Shown one piece after another: positions 18,201-27,104 of a stretch of DNA of 45,356 nucleotides. A model generated the notes under the pieces. That model saw nothing but the letters and a program-made list of their open reading frames with translations. It had not been told where the DNA came from and ran no database searches. The translations under genes were made by a program, and so were the position numbers. Origin of the DNA: Candidatus Thioglobus sp. REDSEA-S12_B1 (GTDB taxonomy: Bacteria > Pseudomonadota > Gammaproteobacteria > PS1 > Pseudothioglobaceae); contig LURN01000005.1 of the NCBI GenBank assembly GCA_001628405.1, positions 1-45,356 of the forward strand, given 5' to 3'. Position 1 is the first letter of the stretch. Each line of letters opens with the position of its first letter.

Positions 18201-18867
18201 AGGCCCTAAAGCTGGAGGTCCAAACACCCTTCATGGTTTCAGTCAAAACTTGCTTTGTCGTGAAAAATCAGATCATAAAATAACATTTAGTGATGATTCA
18301 TTTGTTGGTCAGCAGCTTTTAAGTCCAATTCTTTTGTTAAGCGATGAGTTGCTATCATTCATGAAGAGAGAGTTGCCGATTTTAGAAGAAGAATTCTTTG
18401 AATTATTAAATCAAGAAGTATTGAAATATAGCAGTGAAATTTCATTACCAGGTCCTACCGGCGAATCAAATGTATTACGCTATAAGCCTAAAGGCACAGT
18501 GATTTGTCTCGGTCCTGAGCCAGATGATTTGTTAAAGCAGACAGTTTTATCGCTTTTTTTAGGCAACAGCGTCATTAGTCAAATTTCTTCAGAAGAGCAT
18601 GATTTCTTAATTTCATTAGGCTTTGAAAAAGATAACATACTTAGAATCAACGACTCTCCAAGCTTAAGTTTATTTACTAACAAGTCATATAACGCTGTGT
18701 TTTATTTTGGTAATTCCAGTTCACTACAAGAAGTAATCTTGAATTCGCGAAGTGAGCTGATTCCTATAGTAACTTCAATTCATGAAGCTTGGGAGCTAGT
18801 CAATGAGCAGGTAATTACTGAGGACACAACCGCGTCAGGAGGCAATGCAAATCTCCTTGCGCTCTAA
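15235..18867 (+). CDS. putA: Bifunctional proline dehydrogenase / L-glutamate gamma-semialdehyde dehydrogenase
   Basis: The 1210-residue protein oxidises proline to glutamate in two steps. The FAD-dependent proline dehydrogenase barrel carries VRLVKGAYWDSEIK (about 348), YEVQRLHGMGESLH (about 422) and YAPIGSHKELLAYLMRRLLE (about 448). The NAD-dependent aldehyde dehydrogenase domain has SPWNFPLAIF (about 679), the ETGG glutamate (about 783) and catalytic Cys817 in GQRCSA. A further C-terminal domain with LPGPTGESN ends in ASGGNANLLAL, the conserved tail of long PutAs. The N-terminus has no ribbon-helix-helix domain, so the enzyme should not repress its own gene. Its 3' end overlaps the convergent AraC-type gene by four bases. 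Confidence 0.96.
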   Translation: MKSYSHVGFKPDYSPLRNDIRGARVMTEQDAIKHLKLFEQTRSDQRAIFKSKTSELIKELRSSSQPDLLSLFVSEYNLTSDEGLSLMTLVEAFLRVPDNKTRDKLFIDKVASKGWSQHIGTSNSSMVNIATLALNIADKMIAHGSNKEIKSRIKKAIEILSRPGIRFSAHNVMQFFAKQFVFEETIESALRGRNIKNGLYSFDMLGEAAWTMYDADKYFRSYKSALIEIGKRNYKNSVNTANGISVKLSALHPKYDFMHRERVMSELLPRVLELVQIAQQYNIGINIDAEEADRLEISLDVIAEVMQTIANSSWDGFGVVVQAYQKRAPFVIDWLNHNCQKHNLKIMVRLVKGAYWDSEIKNSQTLGDVDFPVFTKKINTDYSFLVCSQKLLAMRRNIFPQFASHNAHSLVSICEMAGNNEGYEVQRLHGMGESLHYAIAKKYGVKSRVYAPIGSHKELLAYLMRRLLENGANSSFINHLFDETISPESLASDVFSLVEQDPEKSHPKIQLPKDIFRSTHHNSRSVILTAQLNVDELYEKQSTWLGSRWKANSIIDGDFEEDRPDQEVRNPSDPSDIVGHVLYANKDQLEQSLKSARNAFSSKFINKEKILKSLELAADLYEENQFELMTLAMREAGKTYQDATDEVREAVDFLRYYANLSREVMPGKREPRGVFVCISPWNFPLAIFTGQIAAALSAGNAVIAKPAESTSLIAYRASQLLIEAGIPVGLFQLCLGKGSQVGSFLCGNNRIAGVAFTGSTQVAKQIKQSLIDCGNIEARLIAETGGLNAMVVDSTALFEQVTRDVIDGAFKSAGQRCSALRILLLQEDCYDEALSMIKGAMREIGFGDPKYLDVDCGPVINLAAQIKLQNYIDKARQNNQIIEELDFQSKNGYFVSPTLIRIESMDEINEEFFGPILHVLSYKNKDLEKTIDQLNSKGFGLTFGIHSRIEHKVQDISSKVNAGNIYINRNQIGAVVGSQPFGGEGLSGTGPKAGGPNTLHGFSQNLLCREKSDHKITFSDDSFVGQQLLSPILLLSDELLSFMKRELPILEEEFFELLNQEVLKYSSEISLPGPTGESNVLRYKPKGTVICLGPEPDDLLKQTVLSLFLGNSVISQISSEEHDFLISLGFEKDNILRINDSPSLSLFTNKSYNAVFYFGNSSSLQEVILNSRSELIPIVTSIHEAWELVNEQVITEDTTASGGNANLLAL

Positions 18868-19856
18868 CGATTGTTTATTTTAAATGCAGTTGGAGTAAGA
18901 TGGGTTTGACCTATAAACCATCTTACAAAAGAGGAAGGCTCTGAATAACCCAAATGATATGAGATAGCCTTAACAGAGAGACCATCTTTAATCATATGCT
19001 TGGATTTTTTTAATTTAAAGTCATTAAAAACCTTTCGAAAAGTTGTATTTTCTTTAAGTAATTGGTTACGCATTGAATTGGTGCTTAATCCGAGATGGTT
19101 TGATATTTCTTCAATATTAATTAGGTTGTATTGATTTTCATAGTTATTCATAATCTTCTCAATCTTACCCCTTAAGCTTAAATTTGAATTATTCTTATGA
19201 CTCTTTTCTTTAAGAATAGCGCCCAAATATTTAACGAGATTAGGGTTAGAAATAGTATTCTTTTTTAAATAGTTTTTTTTGCTTATTAAGAGGGATGTTT
19301 CGTCACTAGAGCAGTTGATTGGACAATTAAATACAGATTTTTGGTCTATGTCTTGAGCTTTCAAAATTGTTTTCGTGTTAATCTGTTTAATTTGAAAACG
19401 TTTAGAGCGAATAAAAGATGCGAGAATAGATAGCCCTAGATTTTCATAAATAGATGGGTGTTTAATTGTTGGATCAGCAACCGATTGTATTTTTATTAAA
19501 TTATCTTCTTCACTGATTAAAAAGGCAATACCCTCCAGTTCAGTTCCAATAAATGATTGCAGAAGTGTTATGGCTTCCTCAAGGTTTTTCGAGTAAACGA
19601 ATGCTAAGCCAAATGCTTCTCCATAGTTTGGTCTCACTTGAGCCATACGTCCAAAATTAATTGATACTAATTCATCATCAAAAACTGACTCAGCATCCAT
19701 GACAAATTTTAGTAAGATTTCTACAGGTAAAGAAACCTCTTGATTGCCCAACAAGCTCTTTGCTATCCCAATCCTTTTGAAAATAGTTTCTACCTCAAAA
19801 GGGTATATCTGATGCAGTCTTTGGATGCATCTCCAGACCCCACTATAAGTATTCAA
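18864..19856 (-). CDS. AraC family regulator with arabinose-binding-type sensor domain
   Basis: The 330-residue protein has an N-terminal domain like that of OruR/ArgR-type AraC proteins (PVEILLKFVMDAESVFDDEL, NFGRMAQVRPNYGEAFGLAF) and a C-terminal double helix-turn-helix with IEEISNHLGLSTNSMRNQLL and VKAISYHLGYSEPSSFVRWF. It diverges from the beta-oxidation operon with 139 bases between and converges on putA. It most likely activates the fadE operon, possibly in response to an acyl compound; this is inferred from position only. Confidence 0.9.
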   Translation of the reverse strand: MNTYSGVWRCIQRLHQIYPFEVETIFKRIGIAKSLLGNQEVSLPVEILLKFVMDAESVFDDELVSINFGRMAQVRPNYGEAFGLAFVYSKNLEEAITLLQSFIGTELEGIAFLISEEDNLIKIQSVADPTIKHPSIYENLGLSILASFIRSKRFQIKQINTKTILKAQDIDQKSVFNCPINCSSDETSLLISKKNYLKKNTISNPNLVKYLGAILKEKSHKNNSNLSLRGKIEKIMNNYENQYNLINIEEISNHLGLSTNSMRNQLLKENTTFRKVFNDFKLKKSKHMIKDGLSVKAISYHLGYSEPSSFVRWFIGQTHLTPTAFKINNR

Positions 19857-19880
19857 AATTAAAGCTCAATTATAATAAAG

Positions 19881-19907
19881 TGTTAATATTTTATAATAAT
19901 ATGTTAA
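19881..19907 (+). promoter_or_regulatory. Candidate AraC-type operator: TGTTAA direct repeats
   Basis: TGTTAA occurs at 19881-19886 and 19902-19907, exactly 21 bases apart, or two helical turns, in the divergent region between the AraC-type gene and fadE. Same-face direct repeats suit a protein binding through two HTH units. The surrounding sequence is AT-rich, so chance cannot be excluded. Confidence 0.35.
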
Positions 19908-19995
19908 CTTAAATTTGATATTTATATCTATACTAATAATTTCTATAACTTTTGCTTTGGTGTTGCTCTTTTATCAATGCTAACTATTAACTTTT

Positions 19996-22452
19996 ATGCT
20001 TGAAACAATTTTTGAATACTCATTTCTTTCTTTCTTTTTGTCTTTAATATTAATATTATTGGTTCTCGTTAAGACAAATATAAAGATGTGGCAGTTATGG
20101 CTGCTTGCAGTAGGGTTGACCTATCCAGGTGCGGTCATTGCAAATCACTTTGGCGCACAATTCTTGCTTCTCATTCTTTTTGCAATTGGCATACTTATAG
20201 TTCCAAGCATCAGAGTGATACTATTTACCAAGCCACTTTATAAGATCATGCGTAAGTCCCTACCCCCAATAGGAGTTACAGAAAGTATTGCTCTCGAAGC
20301 TGGTAGTGTCTGGTGGGATGCAGAGCTTTTTCAGGGTGATCCAAATTGGAAGGAATTAACTGAATTAGAGGCTACTGAATTGACAGAGGAAGAGCAAAGC
20401 TTTGTTGACAATGAGGTAGAGACACTTTGTGCAATGGTTGACTCTCATGAAATTCAATCGACTCATGATCTACCTAAGGAAGTCTGGAAGTATATCTTTG
20501 ATAAAGGATTTTTAGGTCTGATTATTCCAAAAGAATTTAACGGAAAAGGCTTTTCCCATTTTGCGCATGCAATTATTGTAGGAAGGCTCTCTTCAGCATC
20601 TCAATTTTTAGGAATTGCTGTTATGGTTCCTAATTCTCTTGGTCCAGGTGAGTTGCTTCTAAAATATGGTACCGATGAACAAAAACAGCATTACCTTCCG
20701 AGACTTGCTGAGGGTAAGGAAATCCCATGCTTTGGACTCACCTCTACCGTTGCTGGATCAGATGCGGGGTCTTTAATAGATAATGGAATAGTATGCTATG
20801 ACAAGTTTGAAGGAAAAGAGGTATTGGGCTTAAGGCTGAATTGGGAAAAACGTTATATCACCCTTGCGCCCATTGCCACCGTTATTGGATTAGCATTTAA
20901 GGCGTATGACCCAGATAATTTACTTCCTGATGACCACCCTCTCTACAAAAAAAATGACTTAGGAATTACCTGCGCACTGATACCACGCAGTACTAAAGGT
21001 CTTAGCATTGGAACCCGACATAAGCCTATTGGAGAGCCATTTCAAAATGGACCCATTTACGGAAAGGATGTTTTTATTCCGATGGATTGGGTGATTGGTG
21101 GCGAAAACATGATCGGACATGGCTGGAGAATGCTGATGGAATGTCTCAGCGTTGGAAGGGGAATTTCACTTCCTGTAACTGGTGCTTCCGCAACACAAGC
21201 AATGCTATTAACTACAAGTACTTACTCACAAACACGTGAGCAATTTGGAATTCCTATTGCAAAAATGGAAGGTATACAGGAGAAACTTTCAAATCTTGCT
21301 AGTAATGCATTTAGGGCCACTGCTAATATAAATCTTTCGACATGGGCGCTAGATGCAGGGCATAGGCCTTCAATCATTTCTGCAATAGTTAAATACAGAA
21401 ATACACAACTTCTTCAAAGCTCTTCAATCGATGCTATGGATGTTCATGGTGGGAGAGCAGTTATGGAGGGAAAGAGGAATTATGTGTCTAAAGTCTATTC
21501 AGGCGCTCCAGTTGCAATTACTGTTGAAGGGGCAAATATTTTGACAAGAAGTTTGATGATTTTTGGCCAAGGATTAATTCGATGTCACAAAACAATGCTT
21601 GATGAGTTAAGAGCACTTCATGGTGAAAGTAAAGATTCAATCACCAAGTTTGATCAGGCTCTTGTTAATCATGTGGGCAGCTTCATTAATAATATTGCTA
21701 GAGCCATTTTGTTTTCTTGGACGCGTGGACGTTTGGCGAAACCTTATGGAGACCATAATACTAAAGTCTATTATCGAAATCTTTCAGTATTGTCAGCTAA
21801 GTTTGCCTGTTTGACTGATATTGCTTCACTCCTTTTAGGAGGTTCACTCAAGAGGAAAGAAATGATATCAGGGAGGTTCGCAGATTCGATATCAGCTATG
21901 TACGAAATCAGTTCCTGTTTAAAGCTATATGAGGAGAAGTTTCTGGATGATGACAATGCAAAGCATATTCTTAAACTCTCAGTCCTTAAGCTAATTAATG
22001 AGGCAGATACATCGATGCTCAAAAACATAGAGGCCTTGCCAATCAATAGAGTTGCCAAATGGTTTTTGAGAATTTTATTTTTTCCTTTTTCAGTCACCTC
22101 CTCTCAAGTTAACGACAAGCTGATTATCAATACCTCAAAATCAATCCTTGATACTGATTGGATAGAAAACAACTTATCAACCTGCATTTGCGCTAACCTC
22201 AAGAACAAGCCTGACCACCCTTTTTACATTCTTTTTAAAGGCTTTGAGGCTGGAAAAGAGTTGAAGGTTTTAAGAGATAAGGCAAAAAAAGCAGGTTACA
22301 AATATCAGCCAAGCATTACTCTAGAGTTTTGGCTTCAGGGCTTGGTAGATAATAAAACTTTGTCTAAAGAGGACAAAGAGAATTGGTTAAGGTTGAATGA
22401 TTTAGTTCTCGAAGCATTAAAGGTTGATGATTTTGAGAGCTTTGATAAATAA
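19996..22452 (+). CDS. fadE: FadE-type long-chain acyl-CoA dehydrogenase
   Basis: The 818-residue protein is the size of E. coli FadE. Two to three hydrophobic segments in the first 80 residues should anchor it in the inner membrane. The flavoprotein core follows: GFLGLIIPKEFNGKGFS, CFGLTSTVAGSDAGSL, and the catalytic glutamate at about 511 in ITVEGANILTR. The C-terminal FadE-specific region runs to the end. It introduces the first trans-2 double bond in beta-oxidation and heads a six-gene operon transcribed away from the AraC-type regulator. Confidence 0.95.
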   Translation: MLETIFEYSFLSFFLSLILILLVLVKTNIKMWQLWLLAVGLTYPGAVIANHFGAQFLLLILFAIGILIVPSIRVILFTKPLYKIMRKSLPPIGVTESIALEAGSVWWDAELFQGDPNWKELTELEATELTEEEQSFVDNEVETLCAMVDSHEIQSTHDLPKEVWKYIFDKGFLGLIIPKEFNGKGFSHFAHAIIVGRLSSASQFLGIAVMVPNSLGPGELLLKYGTDEQKQHYLPRLAEGKEIPCFGLTSTVAGSDAGSLIDNGIVCYDKFEGKEVLGLRLNWEKRYITLAPIATVIGLAFKAYDPDNLLPDDHPLYKKNDLGITCALIPRSTKGLSIGTRHKPIGEPFQNGPIYGKDVFIPMDWVIGGENMIGHGWRMLMECLSVGRGISLPVTGASATQAMLLTTSTYSQTREQFGIPIAKMEGIQEKLSNLASNAFRATANINLSTWALDAGHRPSIISAIVKYRNTQLLQSSSIDAMDVHGGRAVMEGKRNYVSKVYSGAPVAITVEGANILTRSLMIFGQGLIRCHKTMLDELRALHGESKDSITKFDQALVNHVGSFINNIARAILFSWTRGRLAKPYGDHNTKVYYRNLSVLSAKFACLTDIASLLLGGSLKRKEMISGRFADSISAMYEISSCLKLYEEKFLDDDNAKHILKLSVLKLINEADTSMLKNIEALPINRVAKWFLRILFFPFSVTSSQVNDKLIINTSKSILDTDWIENNLSTCICANLKNKPDHPFYILFKGFEAGKELKVLRDKAKKAGYKYQPSITLEFWLQGLVDNKTLSKEDKENWLRLNDLVLEALKVDDFESFDK

Positions 22453-22461
22453 AGATTTGGG

Positions 22462-24906
22462 ATGGCTATGAAAGAATATTTTGATAAAGCGTTTACAAAA
22501 ATTGCTGTACTAGGTTCAGGCACAATGGGAGGTCAAATAGCTGCTCATTTCGCCAACTTAGGTTTTGATACTACGATGTTTGATACCAGCGAGGAAGCAT
22601 TATCAAAATCTATAGCTATGATGAAGAAATTAAAACCTACACCCTTTGCAAGTCCCTCGGTATCTGGGCTAATAAAGACATCAACCTACGATGATTTAAC
22701 TCCAATTTCAGGCTGTGACTTCATCATAGAGTCAATCGTAGAGAATCTAGATATCAAAAAAAAGCTTTTTAAGCAAATATCACCACATGTCAACGACAAT
22801 GCTATTCTTGTAACGAATACATCTGGTTTGTCGATTCAAAAAATAGCTGAATCAGCACCAGATAGTTTAAGGAGTCGAATTTTTGGAGTTCATTTCTTTA
22901 ACCCTCCAAGGTATTTGCCGCTAGTTGAGTTGATACGAACCTCATATAGTGATGAGAGTCTTTTAATGAAGGCTGAAGGTTTTATAACTTCGGCTCTAGG
23001 CAAGGAGGTTGTTTATGCAAAAGATAGCCCGGCTTTTGTCGCTAACAGGATTGGTGTATTCTCCTTTATGGCAGTTTTGAAACATGCCGAAAACTTTAAC
23101 CTCTCTGCCGATACAGTAGATGCTTTGACTGGGAAGAGGATAGGTAGGCCTGCAAGTGCTACATTTAGAACACTGGATGTTGTTGGCCTTGATGTTATGG
23201 CAAACGTCGTAAAAAACATTTATGAAAATGCCAAAGATGATCCATGGATTGAATTGTTTCAACTTCCCGATTGGATTAATGGTTTGATTGAAAAAGGGTC
23301 GTTAGGTAGTAAGACTAGGAAGGGTATCTACGAAAAGATTGGAAAGGATATTTATGTTTTTGATCCTAAAGATGAAAAATATAGGCTCTCTGATAAAACT
23401 ATTAGCCCTAAAGTTAAGAAGATCATTAAAGATAGTAAAAGTATAGAAAATGCTCTCTTGGAGCTATCTAAAACTGATGATCCACAAGCCCAGTTTTTAT
23501 GGTCAGTTCATCGCGATGTGTTTCATTACACCGCCTATCATCTTGAGCATGTTGCTGAAACTGCAAGATGTGTCGATTTAGCATTAAAGTCAGGGTTTGC
23601 CTGGCAAAAAGGAATCTTTGAACAAGTTCAGATGACGGGTTGGTCTGAGGTGAGAGAGTTACTGAATCAGGATATCAAGGATCAGAAAACCCTTTCAAAT
23701 GAAGCCTTGCCTGATTGGGTAATGAATCATGATGCTGTATATTCTGATAAGGGAGCTTTCAATCCAAATAAGAATCAGTTTATTCCAAGGTCTACTCATC
23801 CGGTCTATGAAAGGCAATTAAATAAGGCGCTCCTGAGTGGAGAGAAGAAGAGTCAATTAGATATCTTGAAAGATGGCGAGTCTACAAAATTGATTGACAT
23901 TGGAAATGGTGTTGCTAGCGTTTCTTTTAAAACAAAAATGAATGTATTGAGTTCAAGCGTTTTAACAGAACTCCCTGAATGCCTTGATTATTTGGAAACC
24001 AACGGGTTTCATGCTCTAATTATTCGACAAGAGCAGGAGCATTTTTGTGCAGGAGCAAACCTTTATGAGGTTATTTCAGCAATTAAGCTTGGTCTCCTTG
24101 AGAAGGATCCCGGCTTAACATCTAAAGCTAAGAAAAAGGCATTTGAAGTGATGCATCCTGATCTGCCAAAGCTTGGAAAACTATACTCAATTAAAAAAAC
24201 TGTTCGCATGCTTCAAGACTTATTAATGCGGCTAAAGCATGGAAAATTACTGACCATTGCCGCTGTTGATGGGCTTGCACTTGGAGGGGGTTGTGAGCTT
24301 TTACTGCACTGCAATAGGGTGGTTGCTTCAATGAACTCCTTCATTGGACTGGTTGAAGTAGGTATTGGGGGAATTCCTGCAGGATGTGGCAGTAAGGAAA
24401 TGGCACTACGGGCTTATTTAAATAAAGAGTCTGATGATATCTTTCCACTTTTATCTAAACATTTTGAGCAAATTGCAATGGCAAAAGTCTCAGCTAGTGC
24501 TCTAGAAGCAAGGGAGATGGGATATCTAAAGAGTGAAGATGTCATTATCGCTAATCCAAATGAATTACTTTATGTTGCAAAACATCAAGCTTTAGCGATG
24601 CTTGAGTCAGGCTATAAATCTCCGCTTGATGATACATTTAAGGTGGTAGGTAAAGCTGGATATGCAAATATTATGGCGCAAGTTGCCAATCTCTTTGAAG
24701 GAAACTTTATGTCAGAACATGACAAATACTGCATTACTTCATTAGCCAAAGTGATGACAGGCTCCCTAGTTGAGGAGAACACAGTAGTTAATTCAAAAAT
24801 GCTTTTAGATCTTGAAAGAAAATATTTTGTGGAGCTTTTGGGCACACAGAAGACTCAAGACCGAATTGAGTATATGCTTCGAAATAGTAAACCCCTTCGC
24901 AATTAA
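22462..24906 (+). CDS. 3-hydroxyacyl-CoA dehydrogenase / enoyl-CoA hydratase, FadN-like domain order
   Basis: The 814-residue protein begins with an NAD-binding Rossmann motif (VLGSGTMGGQIAAHFANLGF), the FGVHFFNPPRYLPLVELI catalytic His segment and a 3HCDH C-terminal domain. An enoyl-CoA hydratase/isomerase domain follows from about residue 490, with HFCAGANLYEV, VDGLALGGGCELLLHCNR and a modified LVEVGIGGIPAGCG loop. FadB and FadJ have the hydratase first, so this is the FadN-type reversed order. It should carry out hydration and oxidation for the cycle, with the thiolase encoded ten bases downstream as partner. Confidence 0.93.
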   Translation: MAMKEYFDKAFTKIAVLGSGTMGGQIAAHFANLGFDTTMFDTSEEALSKSIAMMKKLKPTPFASPSVSGLIKTSTYDDLTPISGCDFIIESIVENLDIKKKLFKQISPHVNDNAILVTNTSGLSIQKIAESAPDSLRSRIFGVHFFNPPRYLPLVELIRTSYSDESLLMKAEGFITSALGKEVVYAKDSPAFVANRIGVFSFMAVLKHAENFNLSADTVDALTGKRIGRPASATFRTLDVVGLDVMANVVKNIYENAKDDPWIELFQLPDWINGLIEKGSLGSKTRKGIYEKIGKDIYVFDPKDEKYRLSDKTISPKVKKIIKDSKSIENALLELSKTDDPQAQFLWSVHRDVFHYTAYHLEHVAETARCVDLALKSGFAWQKGIFEQVQMTGWSEVRELLNQDIKDQKTLSNEALPDWVMNHDAVYSDKGAFNPNKNQFIPRSTHPVYERQLNKALLSGEKKSQLDILKDGESTKLIDIGNGVASVSFKTKMNVLSSSVLTELPECLDYLETNGFHALIIRQEQEHFCAGANLYEVISAIKLGLLEKDPGLTSKAKKKAFEVMHPDLPKLGKLYSIKKTVRMLQDLLMRLKHGKLLTIAAVDGLALGGGCELLLHCNRVVASMNSFIGLVEVGIGGIPAGCGSKEMALRAYLNKESDDIFPLLSKHFEQIAMAKVSASALEAREMGYLKSEDVIIANPNELLYVAKHQALAMLESGYKSPLDDTFKVVGKAGYANIMAQVANLFEGNFMSEHDKYCITSLAKVMTGSLVEENTVVNSKMLLDLERKYFVELLGTQKTQDRIEYMLRNSKPLRN

Positions 24907-24915
24907 CTGGAGAAT

Positions 24916-26106
24916 ATGATGAGAAAAGCTTATATTATTGATGCAAAAAGAACTCCAGTTGGAAAAGCCAGAGGATTGCTGTCTAAGACCAGGGCAGATG
25001 ATTTATTGGTTCATGCAATACAAAGTGTCCTCAAGGCATCAGATTCAAGTGAAAAAATAAACAATAGTATTGATGATATTATCGTTGGCTGTGCAATGCC
25101 AGAAGGGCCTCAAGGATTAAATATTGCACGAATCGCAACTTTGCTTGCCGGTCTGCCAGATTCGACACCAGCATATACTCTTAATCGGTTCTGCTCATCA
25201 GGTCTTCAATCGGTGTCTAATGCGGCTGACCTGATTAAATCTGGATCATCTGATCTAGTCATTGCCGCAGGTGTCGAGAGTATGAGTAGTGTGCCGATGA
25301 CTGGTTTTAAGCCGTCAATGAATCCTAAAATTTTGTCTGATGAGAACATTTCTATTGCCTATGGAATGGGCCTAACGGCAGAGAAAGTGGTTCAGAAATA
25401 TGATATTTCTCGTGAGGCACAAGATCAGTTTGCTTATGAGAGTCACCAAAAGGCAATCAAAGCAAACAATAGCGGTTTATTTGAGAATGAAATTGTGCCT
25501 ATTTCAACTGTCGAAGACAGTTATTCAGTTACATCAAATGAATATGTGAAAAACTCTAATCTTGTCTCTAAGGATGAAGGCCCCAGAGAAGATACGAGCT
25601 TGGAGGTTTTGGCAAAACTCAGAACTGTTTTTGCACAAGATGGATCAGTCACTGCAGGAAACAGCTCTCAAATGTCAGATGCTGCTGCGGCAGTTCTTGT
25701 TGCCAGTGAGGAGGCTGTTGAGAAATATAATCTAACACCTAAAGCTGAGTTTTTGGGCTTTTCGGTCGCAGGTGTTCCAGCTGAAATAATGGGAATTGGT
25801 CCAGTCAAGGCAGTTCCAAAAGTTCTTGATTCATTAAAGCTTTCTCTTGAAGATATTGGCTGGATTGAGCTTAATGAGGCATTTGCTGCACAATCTCTAG
25901 CTGTTATTCAAGAGTTAAAACTAGATCCAGAAAAGGTGAATCCTCTTGGAGGAGCTATTGCACTTGGGCATCCACTGGGTGCTACTGGGGCAATAAGAGT
26001 AGCAACTCTCATTTCTGCAATGCAAAGAGATAAGATTGATTACGGAATGGTTACCATGTGTATTGGAACTGGAATGGGTGCTGCTGGAGTAATTAAAAGA
26101 TGTTAA
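24916..26106 (+). CDS. fadA: Acetyl-CoA acyltransferase (thiolase)
   Basis: The 396-residue thiolase has the nucleophilic Cys at about 93 in NRFCSSGLQSV, the LNEAFAAQSLAV segment, GGAIALGHPLGATGA with the active His, and the second Cys in CIGTGMGAAGV. It cleaves 3-ketoacyl-CoA to acetyl-CoA and a shortened acyl-CoA. A GGAG site lies at 24909-24912; tandem ATGs at 24916 and 24919 are both possible, the second having the better spacing. The fadA name reflects its role beside the dehydrogenase/hydratase; it is not the FadB-FadA gene order of E. coli. Confidence 0.93.
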   Translation: MMRKAYIIDAKRTPVGKARGLLSKTRADDLLVHAIQSVLKASDSSEKINNSIDDIIVGCAMPEGPQGLNIARIATLLAGLPDSTPAYTLNRFCSSGLQSVSNAADLIKSGSSDLVIAAGVESMSSVPMTGFKPSMNPKILSDENISIAYGMGLTAEKVVQKYDISREAQDQFAYESHQKAIKANNSGLFENEIVPISTVEDSYSVTSNEYVKNSNLVSKDEGPREDTSLEVLAKLRTVFAQDGSVTAGNSSQMSDAAAAVLVASEEAVEKYNLTPKAEFLGFSVAGVPAEIMGIGPVKAVPKVLDSLKLSLEDIGWIELNEAFAAQSLAVIQELKLDPEKVNPLGGAIALGHPLGATGAIRVATLISAMQRDKIDYGMVTMCIGTGMGAAGVIKRC

Positions 26107-26113
26107 ATTGTTT

Positions 26114-27094
26114 ATGACAAATCAAAACTATATTGACCATCTCAGACTGCCAATTATTCAGTCACCAATGTTTATAGTTGGGAATTCAAGGCTTGTCATC
26201 GCCTCTTCAAGGGCAGGTATTGTTGGCTCTTTTCCATCAGCAAACTCTAGAACTCTCGAAGCTCTTGATCAAGAATTTAAGGAAATAACACAAGCACTGG
26301 GATCAGGTAAAGATGCACTGCCATGGGCGGTAAACATCATTGTGAGTAAAATGTATGCCAGGAGTAATGATGATATAGAGCTGATGCTTAAGTATAAGCC
26401 GCCTATTGTTATTACCTCTCTTGGCAACCCTAAAGAGGTTGTTAAAAAAGTTCATGAATATGGCGGCCTAGTCTATTCAGATGTGATAAATTTGTATCAC
26501 TCAAAAAAAGCAATTAGTGCTGGAGTAGATGGGCTTATTCTAGTTTGCAATGGCGCTGGTGGACATACTGGAGATTTGTCTCCATTTGCTTTTGTCTCTG
26601 AAGTGAGAAGCATATTTGATGGAACAATTATAGTTGGAGGAAGCATAAGTTCTGGAGATGCAGTTCTTGCTATAAAAGCACTTGGCGCAGATATGGCTTA
26701 TATGGGCACTCGCTTTATTGCAACCGAAGAGAGTGATGCGACTGAAGACTACAAGCAAATGATTTTAAATGCATCTGCTAGTGATATTATTAAGTCCAAT
26801 AAAATCACTGGAGTCAATGGAAACTGGCTTGAGCAGTCCTTGAATAATGCTGGCATCAATCCAAATGCTGGAGGAATTCAGTCTGCAATCTCTGATTTTA
26901 AGAAAATGATATTGCCAATCATAAAACAAAAACTTAAGGTTGATTTTGATGTTAGCAAAGCATCAGCTAAAAGATGGAAGGATATTTTTTCTGCTGGTCA
27001 AGGCGTCGGTTCTATATCCAATGTGCCAAGTGTTGAGGATTTGGTGTTAGAATTAGAGCAGCAATATATCGAATCGAAAAATCGAATTTCGTAG
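26114..27094 (+). CDS. Nitronate monooxygenase-like flavoprotein
   Basis: The protein of 326 residues is an FMN-dependent TIM barrel of the 2-nitropropane dioxygenase/FabK family: LPIIQSPMFIVGNSRLVIAS at the N-terminus, CNGAGGHTGDLSPFAFVSEV with the active-site His near residue 150, and GGSISSGDAVLAIKALGADMAYMGTRF (phosphate-binding) later. Family members oxidise alkyl nitronates or reduce enoyl-ACP. Within a beta-oxidation operon it may act on an unusual acyl-CoA or nitro compound, but the substrate is unknown. The ATG at 26114 is preferred to TTG at 26108. Confidence 0.85.
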   Translation: MTNQNYIDHLRLPIIQSPMFIVGNSRLVIASSRAGIVGSFPSANSRTLEALDQEFKEITQALGSGKDALPWAVNIIVSKMYARSNDDIELMLKYKPPIVITSLGNPKEVVKKVHEYGGLVYSDVINLYHSKKAISAGVDGLILVCNGAGGHTGDLSPFAFVSEVRSIFDGTIIVGGSISSGDAVLAIKALGADMAYMGTRFIATEESDATEDYKQMILNASASDIIKSNKITGVNGNWLEQSLNNAGINPNAGGIQSAISDFKKMILPIIKQKLKVDFDVSKASAKRWKDIFSAGQGVGSISNVPSVEDLVLELEQQYIESKNRIS

Positions 27095-27104
27095 GAATCA
27101 AATC

